Assembly (NCBI GenBank): GCA_944739405.2
Contig: OX123190.2
Location: forward strand, 63,197,805 to 63,261,804
Direction of reading: 5' to 3'
Length of the DNA: 64,000 nucleotides
Source: Euclidia mi
Lineage: Eukaryota > Arthropoda > Insecta > Lepidoptera > Erebidae
Of this stretch, positions 37,255 through 48,880 are shown piece after piece. Made by a program: the position numbers and the translations under genes. Below the pieces are notes generated by a model, which made no database searches, was not told the origin of the DNA, and saw only the letters and a program-made list of their open reading frames with translations. Numbering within the stretch: position 1 is the stretch's first letter; the number at the start of each line of letters is the position of its first letter.

Positions 37255-37357
37255 CAACTAATGATTTTGTTTTCTTTTACAGGTAAGTGTTCTTCCTGCA
37301 ATTGGATCGTAGCTGTAGATCGATTCGGTAAAGTAAAAAACACAATATTTTCTATAG
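37255..37357 (+). other. Candidate recursive splice site (ratchet point 2)
   Basis: CAACTAATG (37255-37263) gives a consensus-like branch sequence about 20 bases before the junction. ATTTTGTTTTCTTTTACAG ends at 37282 and is followed at once by GTAAGTGTTC at 37283. As at ratchet point 1, a strong 3' splice site is fused to a perfect 5' splice site. A further donor-like GTAAGA at 37358 (after CTATAG) would define a 75-base recursive exon, and GTAAAG at 37329 a shorter one. Same strand as exon 1 and 20,002 bases past ratchet point 1. Confidence 0.6.
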
Positions 37358-37389
37358 GTAAGACTTATTAACGGGCTAGTCTCAGGCAC

Positions 37390-37585
37390 TACGAATCGGA
37401 TTAGAAAAATATTTTGCATTTGGCAGCCTAACTATTAATACAGGCAGGCTTTGTAACATAAAGCTTTCACCATTAGGAGCCGAACAAAAAGCTATAGGAT
37501 ATATATTATCAAGGTATGTAGTGAGAATAGGCCCGTGGCCAGCAGTGGGACAGTTTATAAACAGAGCTGATGATGATGTTTTAAT
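37390..37585 (+). mobile_element. Probable 3' untranslated end of a LINE
   Basis: Ends GCCCGTGGCCAGCAGTGGGA then CAGTTTATAAACAGAGCTGA and TGATGATG, the GATGATG-type 3' terminus seen on other LINEs here. The upstream part (GGAGCCGAACAAAAAGC) is consistent with the family's untranslated region but is not diagnostic, so the left boundary is approximate. Confidence 0.5.
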
Positions 37586-37789
37586 ATCGCGAGCGACCCA
37601 TGTATGCAGCAACGAGGCTGGCATAGAGCATGCCCGGCTCACCGGCTGAAGAAATCTTAGAGGGATACAGAGCCAATCCTAAAACTACTATTGTATTTCA
37701 ATTCTTATATGAACATAATATATAAGAAATCATAATTATCAGCCCACTAATAAAACTTGTTTGAAACATTATTGTATGTATTATCAGAC

Positions 37790-37943
37790 GGCCAAACGGG
37801 TTGGTATAGGGTTTGTAACAAGTTTTCCTTCTCTTATAGTGCTGTTCTCTGCTTAATATGCTCCCTCTGTCGGCTCTTACGACACCCATGGGATGGATAT
37901 TGGGTGGTGACATGCCGTATTCTTAATCCGTCACCACGCGGAC
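37790..37943 (-). mobile_element. SINE-like element, copy 4, inverted and lacking its 3' half
   Basis: The minus strand reads GTCCGCGTGGTGACGGATTA, then CCCATGGGTGTCGTAAGAGC and TATACCAACCCGTTTGGCC, where similarity stops at 37790. The B-half ending in CCAGCAGTGG...GATGATG is missing. No target-site duplication was found. Confidence 0.8.
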
Positions 37944-40299
37944 TATGAACTGATATAATGTTATAAAATAGCAACAATTACGAAAGGTTAAACTTACATT
38001 GTACCTGTTCCGCACAATGCACTTTTGTTGAATGCAAAACATACAAAAATCAAAGTTAATGATTATTTATTAGCATAACAATTAACAATCGGCTTTTTTC
38101 CAAAGCGACAGTGGATAGGACAGTGCATTGTTTGCGAAACGGCGGCGCCGGCGCAACGGGCGCCACGCATCCGCTAGTGACGCGCCGTGTTGTGTCGATA
38201 AACCCACCAGTCATAATAATCGATCAATTTCGACCACACAATACCTTTGTTGCTCCTTACCCGACGATATTGTTGACATATCATACGCCAATCAACCTTG
38301 CTTATATTTCGCCTGTTAGGTGACAACCCACTATTGTATAGTATTTATTGTACATATTAATTTTACGATTTCGAGATTTGAATATAGAAATAAAATACTA
38401 AGGAATTACGAGACAAGCCATTTGGCGCTTTGCTAGTCGTAAACTCTGTCAGTTAATTGCTGGGATTTATCGATAGTATGATGTAGTCGGTCGCGCTTCG
38501 CTTGGCGTGCCGCCTGTCGACCTCATTCCTGACTGCGACACGGCGCCTGTCTCGATCGACGATTAGCAAAACTGCACGCCCATCACTATTGTCTTTTTCG
38601 CTACCAGACGTGGTAATTGTTTCACTAACTCGTGTTATTTTTTATGTACACGAAGTATTTTTTGCATCTCATAGCTATTCAAAATGTATAATAAACCTCT
38701 TGAACGTTCTATGACCAATTTGTTACGATGATAAATAGAAACATTACATATTTCACAAGTTTGAATGTAAATACGCACTATTTTCCGTCATACGTATTTT
38801 ATGACGGTCATTAGTACAGTGGTGCGGCATTAATCATCACAGTTTTATTTCATAGCTCGTGTTACACAGCTCCTATATCTGTAATTGTCCGCAACGTTGG
38901 CGCCACCGTTCTTTGGCTGTCTGCCACTGCAATAGTTTTAAGTTCACGTCATTAATTTTGGTATCTAAACATTGACAATATGAATGCAATAAAACAATCT
39001 TGATAATCTTTCAATGAATCTAAATTGTCACAGAAGCGCGGAGGTGAAAACTTATTATCTGGTACACTAATACAGTGCGGCAAAATTTGTTTTGGAACTG
39101 AGCCATTATTCTCGCAAGCGTTTGAGTTACGTTCTATTGAAATATCCGAAGTGATGTTTACAATAACTTCTGGAAAACACTTAAATCGATTACATTTCGT
39201 TATACAACTTGTACCTATGCATATCTTTGCGCGACCGCGTTACAGTTAGAAGTTTTAATTTATGTTCTGTTTTATAATTATGTACGTATAGTTATCAAAG
39301 TATCGATAAAAACTTCAGTCATTGGCGTCGGTGCGGCGGGCCGTGACTCGTTTTATATGCACTTGGCTCGACGCCACCGGTGACCTCATTGCGCGACCGT
39401 TTTTGGCGCCACTGTCGCTTATAATGATCGCTATCGCATCGATGACATGCCAAAACGCGATCTTCAAGATATTTATCGATGTTTATTTGCAAATTGATGC
39501 GCAGCACTAACTTTTAGATGTTAGATACGTGATTTCTATTTGTCAAACATATTAAATGTTTGCATATGATAGATGTGTTTTGTACATGTTTAAGTGAATT
39601 TAATTTGCTGATTGAATAATGTTTGATTTGTACTGAATTTGCTAGCGCCTCCGCACGCATAATCATGTTTTTGCGTTCACTTGGGGACTTTACGCCTACT
39701 TAGGTAACGATTGTGGTTTCGAAATACGCATTTAAATCTTTAGAAATGTGTTGACCATACATATTCATTAAAATATACGAATTTATTAACTGCCTATTAG
39801 CCGCTAGAGTGGTTATTACAGGATAAGACTAGGAACCTCTCGTAGTTTCACTACCTCTGAACTAGCATTATTGTCATTCAGACTAATAAAAAAAATAAGA
39901 AAATATGGTACAAAGCTACTTCTATCTACCCATCAATTTAAACAACTTCTTGAAGAGTAGTGAGGTTGGCCCTAAGAATAAAATACCTATGTTAGAATTA
40001 TTGTTCATAACATTTTAGTACGCCATGTACAGTATTTGCAATAACTTTATTTATTGCATTTAGTTATTGTCCCCTTTAAAGCTTATGTAAAATATCCTGT
40101 TAAACGAATAACATCTGCTGTGCGACATGTTGTATGTGCATCATAATATTATCGAAATGTAATCAAAACTTAAGGGGCTTTAATCGAATATCTCTCATAC
40201 ATTGAAGGTTTTTAAGTTGTCATTCTCAAAAATATAATTATGTTTAAGACGAAGTCCATTTAAACGATGTATATCTAACACCAGATCCATAATAGCTGC
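37944..40299. other. Intronic stretch without recognised genes
   Basis: GC-rich spots with GGCGCCGGCGC at 38144-38154 and GGCGCC at 38542, 38899 and 39405 punctuate AT-rich sequence. Overlapping open frames near 38111-38323 and on both strands at 39319-39510 follow these GC-rich spots and show no domain. Confidence 0.4.
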
Positions 40300-40307
40300 T
40301 GGAGTCG

Positions 40308-40460
40308 CGTCGTAACGTCAATTTCAAGGCGTTTGTGGTGCGGGTCCCGACGTGCTTTCTGGATGTTGTGATGAAGGAGGACTTTTGGCCGACGGGCGTG
40401 GTGTTCCGTCGCTTCCGCGGACAAGTGCCACACGAGCGCACATCAACAACGTGCAAGTGA
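40308..40460 (+). pseudogene. C-terminal remnant of a transposon gag-like ORF
   Basis: A + strand frame reads RRNVNFKAFVVRVPTCFLDV, then VMKEDFWPTGVVFRRFRG, and ends at TGA 40458-40460. The FxVRVP...FWPTGVxFRRFRG layout is one I recall from nucleic-acid-binding ORFs carried by lepidopteran retroelements; the family name is uncertain. It is followed by a 3' tail with AAATAAAATG and a short (TTTGA)n run at 40565-40580, consistent with a retroposed 3' end. The 5' part is gone. Confidence 0.55.
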
Positions 40461-40580
40461 AGCTATACTAACATAGTTTATAAGTATATTTATACTAACA
40501 ACCACTGTATGTATGTTAGACTGTAGGGTATTTATCTATGCGTCTATGCCACGCGAAATAAAATGTTTGATTTGATTTGA
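40461..40580 (+). mobile_element. 3' tail of the gag-like retroelement remnant
   Basis: Non-coding sequence ending in TTTGATTTGATTTGAT (40565-40580), a pentanucleotide-type tail typical of retroposed elements in Lepidoptera. Confidence 0.5.
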
Positions 40581-40654
40581 TAATATATTGTATGTAACCC
40601 CGGACATGTGCCTGATAATTATTGGAAAGTTTACTTTGTTGAATTAGGGAATTC

Positions 40655-40835
40655 TTCAAATTTATCCGTAGTTTAATCTAGTTTTAATTAAATATCAGCT
40701 TTTCCATAAAGGGACTACCTGCCGACCTCTATCTGACGATCCCGGTTCTTGTCTCAAGGCAACATCGTTAGACTAGGACGGAGGTCTTTGGGCAACTTAT
40801 ACAATACCTATACTCCGAAACCAGACTTCGCTACA
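40655..40835 (-). mobile_element. Diverged fragment of the tRNA-derived SINE family at 61802-62192
   Basis: ATATCAGCTTTTCCATAAAG then GGACTACCTGCCGACCTC parallels ATATTAGCTTTTCCACAGAG and CGACTGCCTGTTTGACCTCC at 61877-61915 in the same orientation. No pol III promoter boxes remain in this copy. Confidence 0.5.
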
Positions 40836-43699
40836 CATTGACACGACAAACAAGATTTAATGATCTAGTCCTATTTGATTTCGTATTATTTTCTATTTTA
40901 TATATTTCTATACATTTAATTCACCAATCTACCAATGATTTCACGGCTTTTATAGTCTATTTTACGATAGTGTTATATCGCCATAGGCGTGAACGGTACC
41001 ATCCGAACCATGAGTCATTCGTGAGTATTCACAATATGCGCATATTGATGGCAGTATTCATTGTTTATGCGTTATTTACGCGTTCCGATGTGACGGCCAA
41101 GCAAATAAGCGGCTAATAGCTTAATATGGGTGTTTTAAAACATACTGGTTGGTTATTTTAAAGTGTAGTTCTATATATTTTATTTTTAGAGAAGTAATGG
41201 CGGACTGACTGCTTCGATTATCGTGCTGGTAATCATTCTGCCGCATACATTGTTCGTTGGTTTTCTTTAAGCCTAGGAAAATTTATATCCAGTTCATCCA
41301 AAAGGCATCCTCGTGTGAAACGAGCGAAGTCAAATTTTTAAAGGGTCATCTTTGTAATATTTTTCATTTGGGTATTCCGATTTTTCTCATTTCTTTTAGG
41401 ATTTTCGCGACAAAGCAACAAGACTTGCATTAAAACCACTTTAAAAACAACGATAATTTTATTATTAAAATTTTCAATTCAATTTTTTCGAGTCCTCTCA
41501 TTCGGTGTCCTCTGCATGATAGGATTGATAATATCAAGTTGTCAACTTATAAGTTCATCTAGCTTAGATGCTGTGTCCTTCTTATAAAGATCCAACATAT
41601 GACACAAATAATGATAAACATCCTTCTTTAAATAACCTTCTTACATTGAACTGTGACATTCACAATCGATACTTTGTGACCTAGTTGAGTAAATCATTTA
41701 AATATAAATCCTATCTAACTCATATTGAACGCAATTTATCAAGCTAGGTAATTTGTTAACGATCGACTTAAAAACAAACTTAAGTCTTAGTCACGGTTCT
41801 ACGTCTAATCTCAGGTCAATGGGCCACTCGTAAATCCATCTGTTTGTCAGTGTAACCGCTAATGCACAAATGGTACAACACTTAGGCCACGTAGCAAGCT
41901 GAGATGTGTGGTAGATGGGCGGTGCGAAGAAAACATCCGCTTGCACTACATTTTATTTCTAGCTTAATTTAGTAAGGTGTCTAGCTCAGTGATTTCTCCA
42001 ACTTTAAGGGAACGGAAATCTAAACAAATCCGTTTTATTTTGTGCAACCCAAACCCGAGGTTTAACAAAACGTTAAATGTAATACAGGCCAAAATATTTG
42101 GATACACTGTGACCTCGGACATAAAGACATTGTCGAGCAGCCTAGCGCTCCTAGAAACTCAATATATATTACGCTGGCCTAGCTCATCTTTATCTATAAG
42201 CTACCAACCTAAAGCTTTATTATAGACGAACGTAACGGATCTGAGCTAAGTCCTATATTGTTATAAAATATCTTATTAAATTGATGTCGATAATCCTACG
42301 AATTATGAGCCCAATTTATTGTCTGCAAACACTAATTTCTGATTTCGAAAGGTCGATCGTTGGAATATAAATAAATCTTATTTCGAACTAGTGGTCTATG
42401 ATTACCATTTATAACAAAATGACGTGTCCCAATCAATCACGTATTATTATTTAATATTGTTCGATAAACAATTAACTGTCTGACATTTAAGGGACCATTT
42501 TAGTATTTAAATCTTTCACAGCCGGTTTATTTATTAAAATGGCAAGATAACATTTAATTTGACTAGGATCAGGAATATTTTAACTTAAGCGGGATCAGCA
42601 CAACGTTCCAGTTACTACAAATCAAATAGGTACTTACTGTGTTATATTTTCGGTCCAGTGATCTTAGCTTTATTGAAACCAAACATTATTTTTGATAAAA
42701 CACATTTTGTGAAAATCTTACAATTTATTCCTTTTAGGTATATGTCAACACCGTAAAAAGAATTGATACTTGCTCTAACAGCTTTGCTTTGCTCATCTCA
42801 TCTTTATAGCAACCAATACCTTATCCAAGACTGAACATATGCTTGTGAAAATTACGCTTTACGACTGTCAACCAACAACATAACAACTTTAACTGACCAT
42901 CTTTAGCGCAACAGTATCCAAATCGTTAAAACTTTAAGTGCTTACAATAAAAATATATTTGGAAAGTGATTCTTTACACAGATAAAGCGAAAATGTAGAT
43001 GTTTTAAATGGTTTCTCGTTTATTTTTTGATCTACTACAAACGCGTAAGTTTGTGACCATAGTTGCACCGATGCACGCACTCCTGAATGTAAAAACTGCT
43101 GAACACATTTTGATACAACTTTGCTGTGACATAGCTCGTAAGAGACTTTTCTCACGATTGTCGACACCCATGTGGGCGTAATCTAGTTTATTTTAAATCA
43201 GAATTTTATACAGCCTAATAACTTTGATCTTTTTTGATTTGTAAAAAATACACGTTTACGTTCCAAAGTTTATTTCAATAACCTTCTATTTATTTTATAT
43301 TTAGCTATTAACTTTATAAACTTTAGTAAAATTAAAATTTCTGTGTTTCTAAAGATTCTTATCGTAGCGTTTAGAACCGAAATTAATAATCAATTTATTC
43401 GAAATAGTCTCAATTTATTTGAATTCAGATTAGTATCCCATAATTATTAGATTATTAGTGGTAACCGGTAATAATTAAAACGGCATTCAGAAAGTTTATA
43501 AAACAAGAGAGACGGGCAATAAAATTGGTTGATTTCTGATAAGATGATTGCTACTCTAATAAATATACGGCAAATGGTAGCAAAAAATACTTTTATTATA
43601 TGACTAATGGACGATAAAAAAATACTAGGCACTAAACACCAATATGTAGGTAATATTTATATAAATCGCGTAACTATTTAATATAAAAATATTTTTTTT
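40836..43699. other. Intronic stretch without recognised genes
   Basis: AT-rich; no repeat or coding exon recognised. TTTATTCCTTTTAG|GTATAT at about 42735 is a weak ratchet-like junction with a poor donor. ORFs of 60-92 codons are unremarkable. Confidence 0.4.
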
Positions 43700-43773
43700 T
43701 ATAAAAGTAAAAAATTTGATACCTACTATTTTCCCGACGTTTCGGCAAGGGTTACATCAGCCATGGTCACTTA
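43700..43773. repeat. Terminal piece of a dispersed repeat next to the gap
   Basis: TTTTCCCGACGTTTCGGCAA and GGTTACATCAGCCATGGTCA are words I recognise from a widespread lepidopteran repeat. The rest is hidden by the assembly gap. Confidence 0.5.
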
Positions 43774-43973
43774 NNNNNNNNNNNNNNNNNNNNNNNNNNN
43801 NNNNNNNNNNNNNNNNNNNNNNNNNNNNNNNNNNNNNNNNNNNNNNNNNNNNNNNNNNNNNNNNNNNNNNNNNNNNNNNNNNNNNNNNNNNNNNNNNNNN
43901 NNNNNNNNNNNNNNNNNNNNNNNNNNNNNNNNNNNNNNNNNNNNNNNNNNNNNNNNNNNNNNNNNNNNNNNNN
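43774..43973. other. Assembly gap (200 N)
   Basis: A run of exactly 200 N at the edge of the satellite array. The round size suggests a placeholder, so the true length of the array on this side is unknown. Confidence 0.99.
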
Positions 43974-44268
43974 ATACCGAGTTTGGGCTCATTTTATTTG
44001 AACATAAGAGACCCAACCACTTCAACTTATGAAGTAACCTTTCAGGGTTATTCAATGACTCTTGCTGGTTCTCATATGTGAGAAGAGCTAGGCATGGCGA
44101 GTTTGGGCTCATTTTGTTTGTACATAAGTGGCCCTGCCACTGGAACTTATGAAGTAACCTTCCAGGGTTATTCGATCACTCTTGCTGGTACTCATATGTG
44201 AGTAGAGCTAGGCATACCGAGTTTGGGCTCATTTTGTATGAACAAACAGAGACCTACCCTACCACTGG
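43974..44268 (-). repeat. 120-bp satellite, about 2.5 units in inverted orientation
   Basis: Units read GAGTTTGGGCTCATTTTGTT ... CCACTGGAACTTATGAAG ... CTCATATGTGAG on the + strand, the reverse complement of the main array to the right. The inverted block ends at ~44268 with CCACTGGAAC joined directly to ATACCTAGCTCTACTC of the other orientation. The left end is lost in the gap. Confidence 0.92.
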
Positions 44269-46352
44269 AACATACCTAGCTCTACTCACATATGAGTACC
44301 ACTAAGAGTCTTCGAATAAACCCGAAAAACCTGAAAGGTTACTTCATAAAATGCAGTGGTAGGGTCTCTTATGTACAAACAAAATGAGCCCAAACTCGGC
44401 ATGCCTAGCTTTACTTCCATATGAGTACCACCAAGAGTCATCGAATAACCCTGGAAGGTTACTTCATAAGATGCAGTGGTTGGGTCTCTTATGTACAAAC
44501 AAAATGAGCCCAAACTCGGCATGCCTAGCTTTACTTCCATATGAGTACCAGCAAGAGTCATCGAATAACCCTGGAAGGTTACTTCATAAGTTCCAGTGGT
44601 AGGTTCTCTTATGTACAAACAAAATGAGCCCAAACTCGGTATGCCTAGCTCTACTCACACATGAGTACCAGCAAGAGTCATTGAATAACCATGCAAGGTT
44701 ACTTCATAAGTTCCAGTGGTAGGGTCTCTTATGTACAAACAAAATGAGCCCAAACTCGGCATGCCAGGCTCTACTCACACATGAGTACCAGTAAGAGTCA
44801 TTGAATAACCCTGGAAGGTTACTTCATAAGTTCCAGTGGTAGGGTCTCTTATGTACAAACAAAATGAGCCCAAACTCGGCATGCCTCGCTTTACTTCCAT
44901 ATGAGTACCACCAAGAGTCATCGAATAACCCTGGAAGGTTACTTCATAAGCTGCAGTGGTTGGGTTTCTTATGTACAAACAAAATGAGCCCAAACTCGGC
45001 ATGCCTAGCTTTACTTCCATATGAGTACCAGCAAGAGTCATCGAATAACTCTGGAAGGTTACTTCATAAGTTCCAGTGGTAGGGCCACTTATGTACAAAC
45101 AAAATGAGCCCAAACTCGGCATGCCTAGCTCTACTCACATATGAGAACCAGCAATAGTCATCGAATAACCCTGGAAGGTTACTTCATAAGATGCAGTGGT
45201 TGGGTCTCTTATGTAAGTACAAACAAAATGAGCCCAAACTCGGCATGCCTAGCTTTACTTCCATATGAGTACCAGCAAGAGTCATCGAATAACCCTGGAA
45301 GGTTACTTCATAAGTTCCAGTGGTAGGGTCTCTTATGTACAAACAAAATGAGCCCAAACTCGGTATGCCTAGCTCTACTTACACATGAGTACCAGCAAGA
45401 GTCATTGAATAACCATGCAAGGTTACTTCATAAGTTCCAGTGGTAGGGTCTCTTATGTACAAACAAAATGAGCCCAAACTCGGCATGCCTAGCTCTACTC
45501 ACACATGAGTACCAGCAAGAGTAATTGAATAACCCTGGAAGGTTACTTCATAAGTTCCAGTGGTATGGTCTCTTATGTACAAATAAAATGAGCCCAAACT
45601 CGGCATGCCTAGCTCTACTCAAATATGAGTACCAGCAAGAGTCATGGAATAACCCTGGAAGGTTACTTTATAAGTTCCAGTGGTAGGGCCACTTACGTAC
45701 AAACAAAATGAACCCAAACTCGGCATGCCTATCTCTACTGACATATGAGTACCAGTAAGAGTCATTGAATAACCCTGGAAGGTTACTTCATAAAATGCAG
45801 TGGTAGGGTCTCTTATGTACAAACAAAATGAGCCCAAACTCGGCATGCGTAGCTTTACTCACACATGAATACCAGCAAGAGTCATTGAATAACCCTGGAA
45901 GGTTACTTCATGAGTTCCAGTGGTAGGGTCTCTTATGTACAAACAAAATGAGCCCAAACTCGGCATGCCTAGCTCTACTCACATATGAGTACCAGCAAGA
46001 GTCATCGAATAACCCTGGAAGGTTACTTCATAAGTTCCAGTGGTAGGGTCACTTGTGTACAAACAAAATGAGCCCAAACTCGGCATGCCTAGCTCTACTC
46101 ACACATGAGTACCAGCAAGAGTCATTGAATAACCCTGGAAGGTTACTTCATAAGTTCCAGTGGTAGGGTCTCTTATGTACAAACAAAATAAGCCCAAACT
46201 CGGCATGCCTAGCTCTACTCACATATGAGTACCAGCAAGACTCATCGAATAACCTTGGAAGGTTACTTCACTAGTACCAGTGGTAGGGTCTCACCAAAAC
46301 AAATAAAATGAGCCCCAACCTGGCATAACTAGGTCTACTCTTTTATGAGTTC
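44269..46352 (+). repeat. 120-bp satellite array, about 17 units
   Basis: Units begin ATGCCTAGCTCTACTCACAT, continue GAGTACCAGCAAGAGTCAT and GAATAACCCTGGAAGGTTAC, and end ATGAGCCCAAACTCGGC. The period is exactly 120 bases. The only phase break is a 4-base insertion (AAGT) at 45214-45217. Unit variants differ at a handful of positions (TTCCATATG, TCACATATG, TCACACATG) and recur in blocks. The last unit (from about 46204) decays and the array fades by 46352. Open frames of 72-115 codons across it are a by-product of a period divisible by three. Confidence 0.97.
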
Positions 46353-47520
46353 CAGTCGCAACACTTGAACGGGATGGTATACCATCAGTCCAGATAATCT
46401 TACCAGATTTCAACGCAAGAAACAAAATAATATCTAAATACCGAAATATATCCTGACTCAACATAACGGAGAAAATAAAGTAATAATGTCCATTTATACA
46501 AAATAAATTTACTTGTATGTAATTCGCACAGAATACGAGAAGTATCAAATTGATTTTAGCGAATATTTTGTATTCGTATATTGCTTTTTTCGTCTTCGGG
46601 CTGCAGCGACAAGCGACATAGAATCCACTCCCGACGGCGCTCAAGCGCAGACTGAGATCTCATTGCAGAATTTGGATATATAAATCAAGAAAGTGACTAA
46701 ATAAAACGAACCTTATTGCCACACATTAAGACACACGTATGCGAGCAAAATAGAAGAAAAATGTAAGATGATTTTTTGCTTTTTTTGAGTCAATTTACAA
46801 TATTTTGAAAAAAAAAATCTAATTGTTTTTGAGTTGACTGTATTTACTACCCTATTCTATCTTTGAAAATCTAAATAAATGTAAAAATAGAGAGAAAATT
46901 GTACCCAAAAATAGCAGTATATGCCTATTTTTGATTGAAGAGGCCGTTTCGAATCGATTTTACATTAATATTAATTAAATATTTTTTATTTATTTTCAAA
47001 TTGATTTATAGATAAAAAAGTAATCAATTTATCGTAATAATTAGTTTTATTAGTTATTATCTAAAATTGTCGTAAAATGTACTGGAAATATGTGGTTTTT
47101 TGATACAAGCGTAAACGCGTCCTTAAGGAGATGCTGTTGAGAGATGAGTTCTTTTTATATGGCTGATTTACTTTTTTATTTTACAAAGGACATGTATGAG
47201 TGAATGCTATCAGTGTGAATAATGATTATTATTTTTTGTATTTTTCAGAAGTACTTAAATGTAAAAGTGAAATAGCTTCTATTTGCTCCAAAGTTTCGGC
47301 TTTGAATGTGAATCATGTCAAGGAGTTTCTTCATTTTTAAATAATTACACGATTGCGACTTGTTATGAATATATTTTTAAAAAGGGATAACATTGCCCCA
47401 ATGATACCGTTTTAGAAGTTTACATAGAATTTCTTAAATCATTTCAGAAATTGTATTACTGTAAAGACAGTTTTATAAAAATATTTGTGACACTGATTTA
47501 TAAATGCCTTCAGGAATTTA
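46353..47520. other. Non-coding stretch after the satellite
   Basis: AT-rich; the minus-strand ORF at 46291-46644 starts inside the satellite edge and has no domain. Nothing recognised. Confidence 0.4.
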
Positions 47521-47823
47521 TTACTTACTTACGCGGGAAACATCCCGCGGTTTCATCCGCGTCCTGAGGGAACTACTTCGCGTAGCCGGTAAATTTATAA
47601 CCTAAGTTACTCCTTGGTACATCAGCTATCCGCCAGTGAACGTCCCATCAAAATCGATTCAGCCGTTCCAGAGATTAGAGAGAACAAACGGACAGATAGA
47701 CAGACAAAAAGTGTAAAAAAATAATTTCGGTATATGTACCGTGTATACATCCATGTGCATTTAGTAAAAAGCGGTTATTTTAATATTACAAACAGACACT
47801 CCAATTTTATTTATGTGTACTTA
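47521..47823 (+). repeat. Dispersed lepidopteran repeat
   Basis: CGCGGGAAACATCCCGCGGT, TTCATCCGCGTCCTGAGGGA, ATCAAAATCGATTCAGCCGT and, further on, GTACCGTGTATACATCCATG and CAGACACTCCAATTTTATTT occur in the order I know from a very common lepidopteran non-coding repeat. The class is not assigned. Confidence 0.6.
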
Positions 47824-48557
47824 TAGATTGCAATATATTTTTTCTGTCCTTCAAAAAAATTGTATGTACCTTAAGCGTCTTTCCCTTAAGTTCGTGTTCC
47901 CACCGTCATCAATAACTGGCAGATACTAATAGATTTGATATAAAACGAATAGCCCAATCATGTAATACGTGGCTGTAGGGCATTAAAACAAAGATGGAAG
48001 ATTTTTCGCCACCCACGCGCTATAAAAATATTAATTCAGTCATACTATGTATATTATATCGTCGATATTATTTATGAGAATGATTTTATTAATTACTTGT
48101 CAGTTGGTCCCATGGTGAAAGATTAAGGTTAATACATATATTTATGTACCTATTGATCGTAAGCCGTAAGACAGCTGATATCGCCAGACGGAGCAAAGTG
48201 TTGTTAGATAAGTCTTCAGGTTATACACAGAGTCTGGACATATAAATAATCATAAAGATTACTGCAAATTGTCTCTCCATACAGACAGACACAGCATTCC
48301 AGATGGAGCAGTCTTTGGTGGGAGGGGATGTCAATTCTAGTCTGGCATATTTAGGAGTCGGCGGCGTAGAACCTGTCACGGATCCACTATTGTTTCGGAG
48401 TTTATTTCGGTCTGGTGAGGTTTGAAAAACGGTTTTATGCAGAGAAACACTAAAAAGTCTATGAGAAGGGAAGAGATGCTTTGGGTGGAACGGGACCTCT
48501 CCACTGGCTTCGCCCGCACACAGGATCCTGACGATTAATGTAATTAAATCACGAAAT
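47824..48557. other. Non-coding stretch
   Basis: Nothing recognised apart from the two flanking repeats. Confidence 0.35.
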
Positions 48558-48880
48558 CTTTTTTTTTATGGTAATGAGGCTGCAGAGGCTGCAAACGAGC
48601 AGACGGATTGCCTGATGGTAAGCAATTACCGCCGCCCATGGACACAAGCAACACCACAGGAGTCACAAGTGCGTTGCCGCCTCTTGGGGTTGGGAAAAGG
48701 GATAGGATGAGGAGTAGGATTAGGGAGAAGGAGTAGGGGATAGGGCCTCCGGCACTCACACTCACCGAACGAAACGCAACAGTTTAGGTACTGTTACTTT
48801 ACGTCGATTTTCTGTGAGAGGGTAGTACTTCCCCGGTCAAGCCGGCCCATTCATGCTGAAATCAGCAAGGCTCTACTACC
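48558..48880 (+). repeat. Dispersed lepidopteran repeat with a purine-rich middle
   Basis: GCAAACGAGCAGACGGATTG, CCTGATGGTAAGCAATTACC, GCCCATGGACACAAGCAACA and AAGTGCGTTGCCGCCTCTTG identify a repeat that is very common in lepidopteran genomes. It also has GGGTAGTACTTCCCCGGTCA and AAGGCTCTACTACC near its right end. The middle (48686-48745) is a run of G-rich words. Confidence 0.65.

Noticed and set aside
42720..42745. TTTATTCCTTTTAG|GTATAT as a third ratchet point
   Set aside because: The acceptor is fair but the donor is poor; not strong enough to annotate without RNA evidence.
43716..44112. Open frames spanning the N run
   Set aside because: They are open only because N codons cannot be read as stops.
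44286..45846. Long open frames with a 40-residue periodic protein across the satellite
   Set aside because: The 120-bp period keeps any frame open between stops, and both strands show comparable frames. Most units contain an in-frame TGA (CATATGTGA), so no long repeat protein can be made.
44269..46352. CRISPR-like array
   Set aside because: Units are contiguous 120-bp satellite copies without unique spacers, in a eukaryotic genome.
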